64,000 nt of DNA from Chitinophaga tropicalis (GCF_009758205.1 NZ_WRXN01000003.1:496001-560000); one strand, 5' to 3'. Shown: positions 1 to 11,000, numbered from the stretch's first letter. Notes: generated by a model from the letters alone, not told the origin. Translations and numbers: made by a program.

Positions 1-867
1 ATCATGGACACTTATAAGCGCACTGGCAATGCGGCGCACCGGGCTATGATAGATGATCTCTACCAGGGCGGGTATAACCGTTATGATAAGTATAACTGGA
101 GCAATAAGGTGGTCTGGTTCATTTATGACGACATGATGTGGTGGATCATTTCTCTGGCCCGCGCACACCAGATAACCGGCAATACGGAATATCTCAGCAG
201 GGCCATGGAAGGGTTTCAGTATGTGTATAAGGAGTCTTACGACCCTGTTAATGGTGGTATGTGGTGGGATTTCAAGCATACAGGTAAGAACTCCTGCATT
301 CACTTCCCAACTATCATTGCGGCAATGACGTTGTACAACATTACAAAAGATACTGCTTATCTCAATAAAGCAAAGGACCTTTACAGCTGGGGACGGACTA
401 ACCTATATGATAATACGAAGGGCCGCGTGGCGGATAATAACATTAAGGGCAATAAAGGGTTCTCAGATTATACCTATAACCAGGGGACGTTTATAGGAGC
501 TGCTGTTATGCTCTATAAGGAGACAGGTGAGCAGGCTTACCTGGATGATGCCAGACAGGCGGCAGATTATACCAAACAAAGCATGTGCGATGCCGATGGT
601 ATCCTGCCTGCTGAGGGTGACTGGAATGAGCAAGGTGTGTTAAAGGCGATTTTCGGGCATTATATCATGACGTTGATAAAGGATGCCAACCAGCAGCAAT
701 ATCTTCCCTGGATCAGGAAAAACGTCAATACTGCATGGGGGAACAGAGATCCTGCAAGGGGCATTATGCACAGGAATTATAAGATACCCTGTCCTACAGG
801 TATAGTGCAATCGTACGAGGCTAGTAGTGCGGTGGAGCTGATGCAGGTATGTCCGCCTGAAAAGTGA
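1..867 (+). CDS. GH76 family alpha-1,6-mannanase-type glycoside hydrolase, 5'-truncated
   Basis: This is the 3' part of a glycoside hydrolase family 76 gene, a family of endo-alpha-1,6-mannanases that act on microbial and yeast mannans. The frame is open to the window edge, so the first Met at position 4 is probably internal. The 287 visible residues have the (alpha/alpha)6-barrel character of the family, rich in Trp and Tyr. The motif YDDMMWW (residues 41-47 counted from that Met) matches the GH76 double-Asp catalytic site (D42, D43). The family is usually 350-400 residues, so roughly 80-100 residues including the signal peptide are missing. It is convergent with the next locus and probably belongs to a locus lying upstream of the window. 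Confidence 0.85.
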   Translation: MMDTYKRTGNAAHRAMIDDLYQGGYNRYDKYNWSNKVVWFIYDDMMWWIISLARAHQITGNTEYLSRAMEGFQYVYKESYDPVNGGMWWDFKHTGKNSCIHFPTIIAAMTLYNITKDTAYLNKAKDLYSWGRTNLYDNTKGRVADNNIKGNKGFSDYTYNQGTFIGAAVMLYKETGEQAYLDDARQAADYTKQSMCDADGILPAEGDWNEQGVLKAIFGHYIMTLIKDANQQQYLPWIRKNVNTAWGNRDPARGIMHRNYKIPCPTGIVQSYEASSAVELMQVCPPEK

Positions 868-892
868 TTAAATCAATAGCTGTTTTCTGTAG

Positions 893-916
893 CGCCCGGC
901 ATATGTATGCCGGGCG
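893..916. terminator. Perfect 10-bp-arm hairpin downstream of the GH76 gene
   Basis: The arms CGCCCGGCAT and ATGCCGGGCG are separated by 4 nt. It lies 26 bp after the GH76 stop. There is no run of T after it, so it may be an mRNA 3'-end stabiliser or weak terminator rather than a classical intrinsic terminator. Confidence 0.45.
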
Positions 917-1053
917 TTCTGATGTATATCATTTTGTGGAGTGATGCCTGTCATTTCCTACACTTACTGGCTCTGCTACCTTTGAGTCATTGAAATTACC
1001 TTAAGTTATCCATAAGCCTGATGTAGACTGGATGGAATGCTAAAATGAATAAT

Positions 1054-1088
1054 GGCCGGCTCAATTCTTTGAACCGGCCCTGTTTTTT
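1054..1088 (+). terminator. Intrinsic terminator, plus strand
   Basis: A stem of about 11 bp (GGCCGG...CCGGCC with one mismatch, 4-nt loop) is followed by CTGTTTTTTT. It is oriented to stop transcription coming from the GH76 side. No gene is seen in 868-1155 apart from these hairpins. Confidence 0.7.
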
Positions 1089-1121
1089 TAAAAAGAAGGC
1101 ACAGCTAATAGTAGCCGTGCC
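1086..1121 (-). terminator. Intrinsic terminator of the minus-strand SusCD operon
   Basis: Read on the minus strand, a stem GGCACGGCT...AGCTGTGCC (1098-1121, one mismatch) is followed by TTCTTTTT. It sits 34 bp beyond the stop of the alpha/beta hydrolase gene, the last gene of the operon. Confidence 0.6.
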
Positions 1122-1155
1122 TGTCATTCATCAATCTTAACAAAAAAGACAATCT

Positions 1156-2238
1156 TTATAGTATTACTTCTTTTAGCCACTTACGTATTACGGCTATGGC
1201 TTCCGGAGAGAAATCTTCTTTCAGCGTAGCGCTCTCTTCCCTGGTACATGTGACACAGTGCTGAAACAGGTGGTTAATTCCCGGTAATACCTGTGTAGTT
1301 ACCTGTTTGTTCCCAGCCTGCTTCAGTGTATTTGCTATCATATCCAGGTTCTCTTTGTACGTCACCATAATATCTTTATCGCCATTCAAGGCCAGGAAGG
1401 GTACCCGGACCTTCTGCAGGAAGGGTACAGGGTCAAACGTGATATGATACTGGTACCAGGCGCCTGTGGCATTTCTGACATAAGATTCGATAAAGAACCG
1501 CATGTGATCGTAGCCGTCGGGGAAATCTTTTTTATAGGCGCTGTCATCTGCTTTCTTCCATTCTGCGTAAGTGTTGCGTAGCCTGCTTTCCAGTTCGGGT
1601 GTGAAGGCATATCTATATGCGGTATCAAACATCCGTGTATTGATGGTATCATGCCTTTTCCTGTCATATTCACTGATCTTAGCAGAACGGGTGATAGCAT
1701 AGTTCTGTAGTTTCAGTGCATCAATGCCACGTACTGCCAGTCCTGCGAGTGTGATCACGAATGCTACATCTTTTGAGGAGGCGGCGGCGATTATAGCTGC
1801 GGCCCCGCCTTCACTATGTCCGGCCAGTCCAACCTTACTGATACCGGGAATTGTTTTGAGAAAGGCTACCGCGGCAAGTGCATCGTCAGCAAAGTCTTTA
1901 GTAGTAGCTGTTTCGTATGTTCCGTTTGTTTCTCCTGTACCTCTGTCATCTATTCTTAATACGGCAATTCCGCTGCGGGTCAGGGAATCTGCCAGTACTT
2001 TGAACATGGGATGTCCGGCCATGTTACCGTCCCTGTCCTGTTTTCCTGTACCCGATACAAGTACAATGGCAGGGAAGCGTTTTTTGTTTGCGGGGATGGT
2101 CAGGGTAGCTCCGAAGCGGATGCTTTTATCAGCATTGCTGAAATGAACGGAATCGCTCCGGTAGGCCGCTGCCTGGCCAAATAAGAGGCCAGGCAACAGC
2201 ATAGGGATAGTCAGGACAGCTGCAATCAATTTCTTCAT
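1156..2238 (-). CDS. Exported alpha/beta hydrolase (serine esterase/peptidase-like)
   Basis: A 360-residue protein with an N-terminal signal peptide (about residues 1-25) and an alpha/beta-hydrolase fold. The nucleophile elbow is GHSEGG with Ser142. An Asp in NGDKD (near 287) and a His in GINHLF (near 323) fit the acid and base of a catalytic triad. It resembles the S9-like or dienelactone-hydrolase-like esterases that Bacteroidota export to the periplasm; the substrate cannot be read from sequence. It is the last gene of the SusCD operon, starting 1 nt after the stop of the thioredoxin-like gene, which indicates tight co-translation. Its place suggests it processes what the SusCD pair imports. 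Confidence 0.8.
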   Translation of the reverse strand: MKKLIAAVLTIPMLLPGLLFGQAAAYRSDSVHFSNADKSIRFGATLTIPANKKRFPAIVLVSGTGKQDRDGNMAGHPMFKVLADSLTRSGIAVLRIDDRGTGETNGTYETATTKDFADDALAAVAFLKTIPGISKVGLAGHSEGGAAAIIAAASSKDVAFVITLAGLAVRGIDALKLQNYAITRSAKISEYDRKRHDTINTRMFDTAYRYAFTPELESRLRNTYAEWKKADDSAYKKDFPDGYDHMRFFIESYVRNATGAWYQYHITFDPVPFLQKVRVPFLALNGDKDIMVTYKENLDMIANTLKQAGNKQVTTQVLPGINHLFQHCVTCTREESATLKEDFSPEAIAVIRKWLKEVIL

Positions 2239-2239
2239 A

Positions 2240-4213
2240 TCAGTTTTCTTTCTTCAGTAATTCAATCACATAAGAGATCTCGTCTACCAATGCGCTGGGG
2301 CTGCCCATGTAGCCGGTAGACTGCCATCTGATGTATCCATTCTGGTCTATGATAAGTTTCTGGGGGATACCGGAAATATGCAGTAGTCTCGCGTATTTGC
2401 TATAGGTATCGTCCAGGTATCTGGTCTGCGGATTTTTGCCATCGTACAGCACATTGATATTATACTGCTTTTCTTTAATGAAAGCTTTTATCTCGTTGCG
2501 GTAATCAGGTTTGGTTTCCTGTGTGGCAATGAAGCAGAATGCTACTTTATCATCAGTTTTATATTTATCTACCGCCATCTGCATACCTGGTAATGCTGCT
2601 TTACATGGTCCGCACCAGGTGGCCCAGAAGTCCAGTACTACTATTTTACCTTTCATTCTGGAAAGATCTGCAAAGCCTCCTTTCATCTGTTCCAGTTTAA
2701 AGGCCGGCGCCGGCAGTTTTATTAACTGGCTTCTCAGGTGTTCCTGCTGTGCAGCCAGGACCTCGCGGCTTTTCATGCTTTCGAAATAAGCCTCAAAGCC
2801 TTTGTCGTTCTTATGTTTGGCGATATACTCTTTTTTTAACATGGCGATCATCTCAGGAGTTACTTTATTCTCTCTCACACCATTTTCTATCAGCTGTATA
2901 GCTTCTGTATGACGACCGTTCTTTTCAAGTAATTCAGTGTAAAGGCCGTTAAATTCGGTGTTTTTGATGCCGTGAATGTTTTTCACTTTCTCTGCAAATA
3001 CAAGTGCTTCTTTATACTGCCCTACGGTATTCAGCAGTGCAGCATGGCCTAAATAAGCATCTTTTGCCACTTGCAATACATACCCTTCCCATTGGGAGGA
3101 AGAGAGGAATTTACTTTCCGGACCTGTTTTCTGGCGTGACAGCTTTTCTATCTGGTCCATGATCTTCTTTGAATAAGGAAGGATGAACTCAGGAGTAACG
3201 GCGTTATGTCCCAGCTGATTTACCACCAGTTGTCTTTCAAATTCTGTCAGGCTGATGAGGGGGGCATCTTCCAGCATTTCATTGAGAATATTGTAGTTTT
3301 TCTTCATGACGTGGCTGTATACCCTGGCCCTGTATACTTTCTCATAATACATGTTTGTTGTCTCGGTTTCCACGTTGCTGAACTTTTTCAGCGGGAAACG
3401 AACTACAAATTCTTTCCACATGGTGTCTGCTGCCTGTCCTGCACGGAACATTTTGTAGATCCATTTATCTCTTGAAGTGATGCCGTTGGGGAAGCGCTGT
3501 ACTATGATATTTTCTACAGAGTCTGCCTGTTTCCAGTCTTTCAGCAGGTGCCTATAGGCTTTAGCTACATCCATCAGTTCTTCTTCCGTTGCATCGGGGA
3601 GGGACATCATGAAGGCAATCTGCCTGTTGACAATGGTGTCTGCATTTTCACTACCTGTATGTTTGCGGAGAGCAACTGCATTGTAAAAGATCCTGCGGCG
3701 GCTTTCAGGGTGATCTCTCAGCTCATTGTTTATCCAGAAGAGCGCTATATCGTCTGAGATAAAGGCTGAGCTGTCTGCTACATCGGGAACAGTGCTATGA
3801 ATGGTAGATGCTCTTAAAAAGGCCCATCCGGCAAAGGCGCCGGCGGGTTGCCTGCCATCTTTGGCTGTCAGCATCCAGGCATAGGTCATTTTGCCGCCTC
3901 TGTCTGTCTGGCCGGCAGCGCTGAATGTACATGATATGAGCATCGTGCCTTCAGGCAGCAGGTAACTGGCTGTCCATCCGGTATCTGTCATTTTCATGTT
4001 CAGGTCATGTGCTTCCCAGTCGAAGTTCCTATAGAGGTAAATGATACCGGTTACCGGCGCCAGTCCTTTCAGTATAGTGCTGTCGGGATTGTAGGCTACG
4101 GTCAGTGTTTCTCCTGCCACCGGGCGTAGTGGTTGCACCTGAAAAGCTTTCTGGGCAAAAGCAAAGCTTGTAGTCAGCAACAGCAGTGTTGTGACTTTAA
4201 GTAGTTTCATCAT
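2240..4213 (-). CDS. TlpA-like thioredoxin-domain protein with long N-terminal region
   Basis: A 657-residue exported protein (signal peptide about residues 1-20). The C-terminal 150 residues are a TlpA/ResA-type thioredoxin domain with the redox motif WCGPCK (533-538, Cys534 and Cys537) and a GIP cis-proline segment near residue 617. Ahead of it are a beta-sandwich-like region (about 25-135) and a helical, TPR-like region (about 150-480). Such long TlpA-family proteins often travel with SusCD/DUF4843/PKD-like sets in Bacteroidota. It probably acts in the periplasm as a disulfide reductase or isomerase; the target is unknown. It lies 26 nt after the PKD-like lipoprotein gene in the same operon. 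Confidence 0.8.
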   Translation of the reverse strand: MMKLLKVTTLLLLTTSFAFAQKAFQVQPLRPVAGETLTVAYNPDSTILKGLAPVTGIIYLYRNFDWEAHDLNMKMTDTGWTASYLLPEGTMLISCTFSAAGQTDRGGKMTYAWMLTAKDGRQPAGAFAGWAFLRASTIHSTVPDVADSSAFISDDIALFWINNELRDHPESRRRIFYNAVALRKHTGSENADTIVNRQIAFMMSLPDATEEELMDVAKAYRHLLKDWKQADSVENIIVQRFPNGITSRDKWIYKMFRAGQAADTMWKEFVVRFPLKKFSNVETETTNMYYEKVYRARVYSHVMKKNYNILNEMLEDAPLISLTEFERQLVVNQLGHNAVTPEFILPYSKKIMDQIEKLSRQKTGPESKFLSSSQWEGYVLQVAKDAYLGHAALLNTVGQYKEALVFAEKVKNIHGIKNTEFNGLYTELLEKNGRHTEAIQLIENGVRENKVTPEMIAMLKKEYIAKHKNDKGFEAYFESMKSREVLAAQQEHLRSQLIKLPAPAFKLEQMKGGFADLSRMKGKIVVLDFWATWCGPCKAALPGMQMAVDKYKTDDKVAFCFIATQETKPDYRNEIKAFIKEKQYNINVLYDGKNPQTRYLDDTYSKYARLLHISGIPQKLIIDQNGYIRWQSTGYMGSPSALVDEISYVIELLKKEN

Positions 4214-4239
4214 AAAATTGTTTTGTTCGTCGTTTCCGT

Positions 4240-5775
4240 TTAGTATGTTCCGGCGCCTCTTGCTTTAGCGCTTATGTCAGTGATCCTGCCTAATCCTTCA
4301 AACACATTTAGTGGTGTTGCGCCTATCGCTCCGCTGATGCCGTTCAGGCTAAGCTCATAGACTTTACCCTGTGTGCCGTTCCAGGTGCCAACGTACAGAA
4401 TAGTACCGTCTACAGCAGAGAGGTTGAAGTTGGGTCTGGGTTTATAGATCTTCATGCAGGTGATGGTTTCTCCGGCGGGGAAACCGTTAAATGCTACAGA
4501 AGCGGTGTTTGTGCCCTGGTAGTCGTACGCATAGATGGTCCTGTCAGTAGCATAGAGGTCCATATATCCCAGTTCGCTGGACTGGAAGAATTTCGCTGAA
4601 GCTATTTCAGGCAGTGTACTCATGTCTTTTGCGCTGATGGCCAGTCTTCCGTCGTCTGTAAAGGTGTTGAAGTTGGCGATGTACAGCCAGTGGCCGCTGC
4701 CTGTCCTGTCTTTGAAGAAGGCATGTGTGTAGCTGGTGAAGCCACGGTCCATGTACAGCATGTCCTTGCCTATGTTGCGGAGATCGAATGCCGGTGTGGT
4801 GCCGGCCGCAGGAGCCTGGAAGTCGATCATGGAGCCGGTTATTGATGCCGGGCGGATAAACTTGCCATACTTCTGATCATATACAGCAGCTACAAAGGAA
4901 GAAGAGGTGCCGTAGGCCAGGTAGGGCGCCAGTTCATAATCGCCTGGAACAGGTGCGCTGAACAGGGCATCTACTTCATATGTAGTTGTGTAGACATGAA
5001 GCTTTTTGTTGTTGATCAATGCTGAATAGCCGCTGCCCATGAGCATGAAGGTCTGCGGATCCATCACGGCATCAGCGCGGCGGAACATTGATCTGTCTTC
5101 ACGTATCAATGAGAAATCGGTCCCGTTCATACGTGCTATGTGTTCACTACTGCCTATCATGAGCCAGTTCTGTATGGTGTTGGAACGTCTTTCCTGTCCG
5201 ATGAACCGTGGTGTGCCGGACATCCTGCTACCGGTGGAAGAGGAGTAAATATTCTTCAGCCATTTGGGAGTGATGCCTGCTACGGGTACAGCATTAGCGG
5301 TAGTAATGAAATCGACGTCAGCAGAATCGGCCTGAGAATGCAGCACCAGTACGCCATATTCTATACCTACAGAGACCACTACGGTGAAGACCATATTTAC
5401 CTTGAGCTGGTTGGTAGTATCTGTGGCAATCATCTCTACCCTGTATTCGCCTACTTTTTCAATTACAGGGATATCCAGTGTTTTTTGAGTAGAGATCGTT
5501 TTTACTTCTATGGGAGTGCTGACAGAGCCTACTACATATGGATATAGCAGCCATTGATATTTCAGCGCTTTAGTATCGCCTCCGTCATAACGGATGGCAG
5601 GATCTATCTGCAGGTTGGAATACCGTTCAATATAATATGGGTTGCCTATGCCGGAAGTGTCGATCACGGGCATACCTACTGTTTTATAATCGTAGTTGCC
5701 CAGGTCTTTTTTGCAGGAGCTGCCTAAGGTCAGCGCTGCCAGGGCGGTTAATATATATCTGAAAGGAGATTGCAT
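4240..5775 (-). CDS. PKD-like family surface lipoprotein
   Basis: A 511-residue lipoprotein: hydrophobic signal followed by the lipobox LGSSC (Cys about 21) and KK. Residues about 30-140 resemble a PKD/Ig-like domain (PQI-type strand pattern ending ...VVVSVGIEYGVLVL), and the rest is beta-rich with repeated Tyr/Gly segments, possibly a propeller. Family members lie next to DUF4843 lipoproteins in SusCD loci and are thought to be surface glycan- or peptide-binding proteins. It lies between the DUF4843 gene (19 nt gap) and the TlpA-like gene. The ligand is unknown. Confidence 0.7.
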   Translation of the reverse strand: MQSPFRYILTALAALTLGSSCKKDLGNYDYKTVGMPVIDTSGIGNPYYIERYSNLQIDPAIRYDGGDTKALKYQWLLYPYVVGSVSTPIEVKTISTQKTLDIPVIEKVGEYRVEMIATDTTNQLKVNMVFTVVVSVGIEYGVLVLHSQADSADVDFITTANAVPVAGITPKWLKNIYSSSTGSRMSGTPRFIGQERRSNTIQNWLMIGSSEHIARMNGTDFSLIREDRSMFRRADAVMDPQTFMLMGSGYSALINNKKLHVYTTTYEVDALFSAPVPGDYELAPYLAYGTSSSFVAAVYDQKYGKFIRPASITGSMIDFQAPAAGTTPAFDLRNIGKDMLYMDRGFTSYTHAFFKDRTGSGHWLYIANFNTFTDDGRLAISAKDMSTLPEIASAKFFQSSELGYMDLYATDRTIYAYDYQGTNTASVAFNGFPAGETITCMKIYKPRPNFNLSAVDGTILYVGTWNGTQGKVYELSLNGISGAIGATPLNVFEGLGRITDISAKARGAGTY

Positions 5776-5794
5776 GTTAGTTCATTGTTTGTGA

Positions 5795-6538
5795 TCATGG
5801 AAAGGTTACCAGTTGTCCGAATTCATCTGTCAGGTCAGGATCATGTGTACTGTTGTATGTTGCCAGTGCATCCTTTACCATTGCTTTGATATCGTTCATG
5901 GCTGCAAAGGTGTATTCGCCATCTTTGGGCGGTACCCTGCCACTTTGCTGTAACGGGAAGTTATCTACACCTGTTACTGAAATAATGAATCTCCATTTCA
6001 CTGTACTATAAGTACCGAAGTAGGCAGAAAGGCTGATAAAGCCATCCCAGTTGCCGGGCTTTACAACGTTATCGCTCCAGGAAAGGGTAAAGAAATTATC
6101 TGTAGTTACTCCTACTTTGAAGTCTTTTGTTTCTGCGATGGACAGGTTGAGGGTAACGGAAGAATCTTTGATATCTTCTGTTCTGTACAGTACTACGGGC
6201 AGGTAGCCTGTAATGGAATCTGCAGGAATAATACCGTCTATGAACTCATAGTGTTGGCCCGCTTTTGCTGTGCTGCCGCTGTCTATCCGCTGGCCGCGCA
6301 CTATCCTGTCATACGGTGCTGTTTCGCCCATGATCTTTACTTTGATCAGGAAGGTGTCTTTGGTTACCTCAAGAGGCAGCAGCAGGAAAGAGAATGATCT
6401 GAATGTAATGCGGGACTGTGTAAGGTCAGTAGCCCGTTCAAAGAAGTATACCCTTGGATCGTTCTTATATTCGCTGATATCTTTTTCACAGGATGTGAAG
6501 AGAAGTCCCAGTAACGCAAATATTATAATGTGTTTCAT
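5795..6538 (-). CDS. DUF4843 domain-containing lipoprotein
   Basis: A 247-residue lipoprotein with signal peptide and lipobox FTSC (Cys about 17), followed by the typical DUF4843 start (...Y..DPRVYFFE). The family is beta-rich, found almost only in Bacteroidota SusCD loci, and probably forms part of the cell-surface binding apparatus. It follows susD by 22 nt and precedes the PKD-like lipoprotein, the usual order for this gene set. No enzymatic motif is visible. Confidence 0.75.
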   Translation of the reverse strand: MKHIIIFALLGLLFTSCEKDISEYKNDPRVYFFERATDLTQSRITFRSFSFLLLPLEVTKDTFLIKVKIMGETAPYDRIVRGQRIDSGSTAKAGQHYEFIDGIIPADSITGYLPVVLYRTEDIKDSSVTLNLSIAETKDFKVGVTTDNFFTLSWSDNVVKPGNWDGFISLSAYFGTYSTVKWRFIISVTGVDNFPLQQSGRVPPKDGEYTFAAMNDIKAMVKDALATYNSTHDPDLTDEFGQLVTFP

Positions 6539-6560
6539 AATAGTCTTTTTAGATTGAACC

Positions 6561-7991
6561 TTAGTTACCGTTTCCGTATTCTACCTCATTGTCAGGGAGA
6601 GGCAGTACGTAGATAGTGTTGTCTGCGGTTACGTTGGCATAGGCTATGGAAGGCAGGTTCAGACGTTTGTAGTAATAGAACAATTGTCCTTCACAGAAAA
6701 ACTCTTTCTGGTATTCTTTAAAGATCTCGTTCTGGAACTGGTCTGCAGTTAAAGTGGCTGAAAGGTCGTTAGTTACGTTCCTGGCCCTTCTGACTATGTT
6801 GAGGTATTCTGTTGCCCTTACCTGGTCTGTTTCTTTCAGCGCTTCTGCGGCGATATAATACATCTCGGAGATACGGATGACAGGCATTCTGTTCAGGTAG
6901 ACAGCGAGAGTACCGGCAGGCTGTGCGTATTTGGTAGAGTAGCGGATGTTGGAAGATGTATTATCCAGCTCTGTGATGAGTGTATAGCGAACATCGGCCG
7001 TGGTTTCATAAATGCTCAGGAACTCATCGTCATTGGTTTTGGTGAGCAGGTTGGTGCTGGCAGGAATGAAGTATGCGTCTGTAAAGGGCAGCATATCTGA
7101 TTTGTACATAGCAAATATCAGCTCTGTTGTAAATACGTGGTTGCCGCCGGTTATGGCTGACTGGCTTGTCCATGGAAATACAGTGTTCGCCGCATTGATC
7201 ACTTCCTCGGCTGCTGCCAGTGCTTTGGCTTTATCTCCTGCATACAGGTATACCCTGGCTTCCAGTGCTTTTACTGCATAGTAATTGAACTTGTAGTAAC
7301 GGTCTCTCAGGTAGCCGGTTGTAGTAGCAGGAGTGGTGCTGCCCGGTATGATCGGGTCTACCGCTTTCAGTGCTTCTTCTGCTGTGGTGCAGTCAGCAAG
7401 GATACGTGTGATCACGTCCTGTACTTTGAGGCGTGGCAGTGCATTTACGGTCAGCTGGTCCATGTAGGGAATGGCAGTAGCTGCATTCCCACCGGTGGAA
7501 GCCGGGGCAGGGCCGAAGAGACGCAGCAGGTCGAAGTGCAGGAATGCCCTGAGGCCATATGCTTCGCCCCTGATAATGCTATAGTTCACGTCTCTGAAGA
7601 TCCTTTGATCTACAGTATTCAGGTGTGCTATCAGGTTGTTATCATTGGCGATGGCATTGTACATGCCTTTGTAGATACCATCTATTTTAGTACGGACAGC
7701 AGCGTTGGTATAGTTATATAAAGATGCCTGGTAGTACTCATGGAAGGTACTGTTAAAGCGTGTATGCTGTTTACCCAGTACGTCGGTGAGACCAAAGTTC
7801 AATTCCTGACCGTACAGGGCATTCACGTTCATTTTCAGGTAAACGCCTGTCAGCGCGTCCATAAAGCCCTGTTCATCATCAAACGCCACATCTGCATCTA
7901 TCTGTGTTTTAGGCTTTACATCGAGGAACTTGCTGCAGGAGCTGCCCATCGTTACCATTACTGTCAGCAGGAAGATATTTCTCAGTTTCAT
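6561..7991 (-). CDS. susD: RagB/SusD-family outer-membrane lipoprotein
   Basis: A 476-residue SusD homologue with signal peptide and lipobox GSSC (Cys about 19), then the N-terminal TPR-like helical region and the C-terminal motif ending in ...LPLPDNEV, typical of SusD proteins. SusD acts as the lid that binds substrate outside and delivers it to the partner SusC channel. It starts 10 nt after the SusC stop. A fairly short C-terminus is consistent with the DUF4843-associated subgroup. Generic symbol only; the substrate is unknown and probably not starch. Confidence 0.88.
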   Translation of the reverse strand: MKLRNIFLLTVMVTMGSSCSKFLDVKPKTQIDADVAFDDEQGFMDALTGVYLKMNVNALYGQELNFGLTDVLGKQHTRFNSTFHEYYQASLYNYTNAAVRTKIDGIYKGMYNAIANDNNLIAHLNTVDQRIFRDVNYSIIRGEAYGLRAFLHFDLLRLFGPAPASTGGNAATAIPYMDQLTVNALPRLKVQDVITRILADCTTAEEALKAVDPIIPGSTTPATTTGYLRDRYYKFNYYAVKALEARVYLYAGDKAKALAAAEEVINAANTVFPWTSQSAITGGNHVFTTELIFAMYKSDMLPFTDAYFIPASTNLLTKTNDDEFLSIYETTADVRYTLITELDNTSSNIRYSTKYAQPAGTLAVYLNRMPVIRISEMYYIAAEALKETDQVRATEYLNIVRRARNVTNDLSATLTADQFQNEIFKEYQKEFFCEGQLFYYYKRLNLPSIAYANVTADNTIYVLPLPDNEVEYGNGN

Positions 7992-8001
7992 AATTGCTCA
8001 G

Positions 8002-11000
8002 TTAAAAGGTGATCGATAAAGAAGTAGATATGGTCCGTGCAAACGGATAATCCAGACCTCTTTCTGTTTTCACTGAACTGATCCTTGCCAGGTCATTCAG
8101 GTTCATTGCCAGGTAGATGCGGTTCATGTTCACTTTTCTGAACCAGCGGGACTGGCTGAAGTCATAACCCAGGCTTACGGAAGAGAACAGCAGTTCATGC
8201 AGGTCCTGTACAAAGCGGGAGCTGGGCCTTGTATCTGTTTTATCTGCAATGTTCTTGTACAGGGTCCTATCGCCCGGTTGTCTCCATCTTTGTTCCAATG
8301 CCCTGATATCAACGTTGTAGTTGAAGTCTGCATTCTCTACTCTGTTCACCAGTGTGGTATTGTACTGTTGTCCGCCGTACCTGAATGTGAATGCGAAGTT
8401 GGCGCTGAGCCCCCTGTGTTGTACGTTGGCGCCAAAGGTGCCGTTGTATTCAGGATTGCTATCGCCATCTACTACATAATCAGCGGCTGACCAGTCATAT
8501 GTTAATGATCCGTCTTTCTTTACATAGATCTCTCTACCGTTTGCAGGATCGATACCCAGGGAAGGCACTACCCATATAGCTGTCATGGACTGACCAGGTT
8601 CAAAGCGGGTAGCTGGTCTGCGGCTATCGCTGTTGCCGGTGGTAACATCGCCTTTATCGTCATCTGCATCTTTGTTCAGTTGTATAAGCGAGTTCGATAC
8701 TTTCCTGATCCTGTTGGTGTTTCTTGCTACGTTTACAAATACGTTTACATTGGTACGGGATTCAGGGCGTTCATATACCCTGAGGCTGGCGGCCAGCTGG
8801 AAGCCTTTGTTGCGGGATTCACCGATGTTCTCTTTATAAGTATCAAATCCGTTGGAGGGAGCTATGATCATATCGCTCAGCAGGTTCTTGGTATCGCGGA
8901 TGTAATAATCAAAGCGGATGCTCAGCCTGTTGAACACCGTCAGGTCTACGCCTATGTTATTGTCCTGTACTTGTTGCCATTGAAGGCGGGGATTAGGCAG
9001 GGCAATGAGGTCGAGCCCCATATCGCCATTGTAGGTCCTGTCAGTAATATAATTATAGGAAGCGAGGGACTGGTAGGAGTTGAAGTTCTGTGTACCGGTG
9101 GTACCTACGCTGGCCCTTAATTTAAAGAGGTTGATGAAGCTCAGGCTGCGCATGAATTGTTCGCGATGAAGGTTCCAGCCCAGACCTGCGGACCAGAACA
9201 GTCCCCAGCGGTTGTCAGCACCAAATTGAGAGCTGGCGTTGCCTCTGTAGGAGAGATCAGCCAGAAGCCTGTCATCATAAGAGTAGTTCAGGGCAGAGGT
9301 CAGCGCTATTGTGCGGCTGGTGTTCTCTGTACCTACTGCTTTGGTGCCCGGCTTGTACCTGTAACCAAAGGAAATATCGTCCATTTTGTCGTTAGGGAAA
9401 CCTACCATTGTCATGCCGTTTGTAGTGGAGATATTCTGTGTAACAGAGTATGCACCGTTGACGTAGAAGTGGTGTTTACTTAACTGGAAGGAATAGTTGG
9501 CAAGGAGGTCTGCATTGAGATTACTGATCTTACCATTTTGTATGGTATACTCGCCACGGTCAAGGTAAGCATCAGATCCCGGCAATACATTGGCATAGGA
9601 GGAATGATTGGCGGGAGTAAATTGCTGCAGATCGTTCTTCTGAGCGTTGATACCAACGCGGGCGGTTAAACGCAGGTTACGTGCAGCGTCCCAGTCGGTA
9701 TAGAAATTTTCTATGATGTTGGTATAGGTTGTGAAGTCTTTTGAGTTGAGCGTCCCGTCATACATTGGGTTACCTATAGCGCCGTTATTGAACGTTTTGA
9801 CATAGTTACCGTTTGCATCTTTCATTCTCCAGTAAGGATTTAACCTTGCTACGTTGGCAAAGCTACCGTAGGGAGAGTTGTTTGACCTGTTTCTGTCTAT
9901 GGTCAGGTTGTTCCTGAACTGGAAATTGTTTTTACGGTAGATGAGGTTGATCACTCCGGAAATGGTGTTCCTGTCGGAGCCTTTCATTACACCGGCGATG
10001 TTGTTATAGTTCAGGTTTACGGAATAACGGAGCACGTCGTCGCCGCCATCGAGGTTAATGGCGTGGCGCTGGCCTATGCCGTTGCGTAAAGGTTGTGACA
10101 GCCAGTATGTATTGACACCTTCCAGTGCTGCCTGGAGGTTGGTGCTGTACTCGCGTAACAGGCTGGCCTGTGTGGCGGGATCTGCAGATGTATATTTACC
10201 GGATAATACTTCTGCATCTATTTTCTGCATGGAGTTGGTCAGCTTATAGCTGCTCAGGTCAGGCGCTGTGATGTCCATGCTTCCATTGTAGGAGAGTCGC
10301 ATTTTGCCGGCGGTAGGAGGTTTGGTTTCTATCACTACAACACCGTTACCAGCTCTTGATCCGTAGATAGCTTTTGCAGAAGCGTCTTTCAGGATGGTGA
10401 TGCTTTGCACCAGGTTCATGTTCAGGTCGGTCACTTTTTCCAGTGTGGTTTCGAAGCCGTCCAGGATGAACAGGGGCAGGTTGGGATTGGTGGTATAGAC
10501 ACCTCTTATGTCAGGGAAGCCTGTTTGTCCGCGCAGCTGTATATCCGGCAGGCGGTTTGGGTTGGAGCCTATGTCCAGGTTTTCTACTACCTGGAAAGAG
10601 GGGTCCAGTATGGCCAGTGCTTTCACTACGTTCTGGTTGGAAACGGTCTTGATCTGTTCTGCAGTGAAAGTGGATACAGCGCCTGTAAAGCTTTCTTTCC
10701 TGCGGTTGAACATACCGGTGGAGATCACTACGTCGTTCAGTTTAGTGGGTTCCTGCTGCAGCACTATCTGTATGGCGTCTTCTCCCTTTACCTTCATGGC
10801 CTGGCGTTTGAAGCCGATGGCTGTTATGACCAGGGTGCCCTCCTTGTTGTCCATGTGCAGGGTAAATACCCCGGCAGAGTTGGTGAGTGTGCCTATTTTG
10901 GTACCTTCTATCATTACGGTAGCACCTGGTATGGGCTCTCCTTTTTCGTTCACCACTTTACCGGTAATATCTGCGGGTGGGAGAGGAGTATTGGTAATTT

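Noticed and set aside
893..916. Possible attachment site or mobile-element end
   Set aside because: It is a simple hairpin after a gene; no second copy, integrase or transposase was seen.
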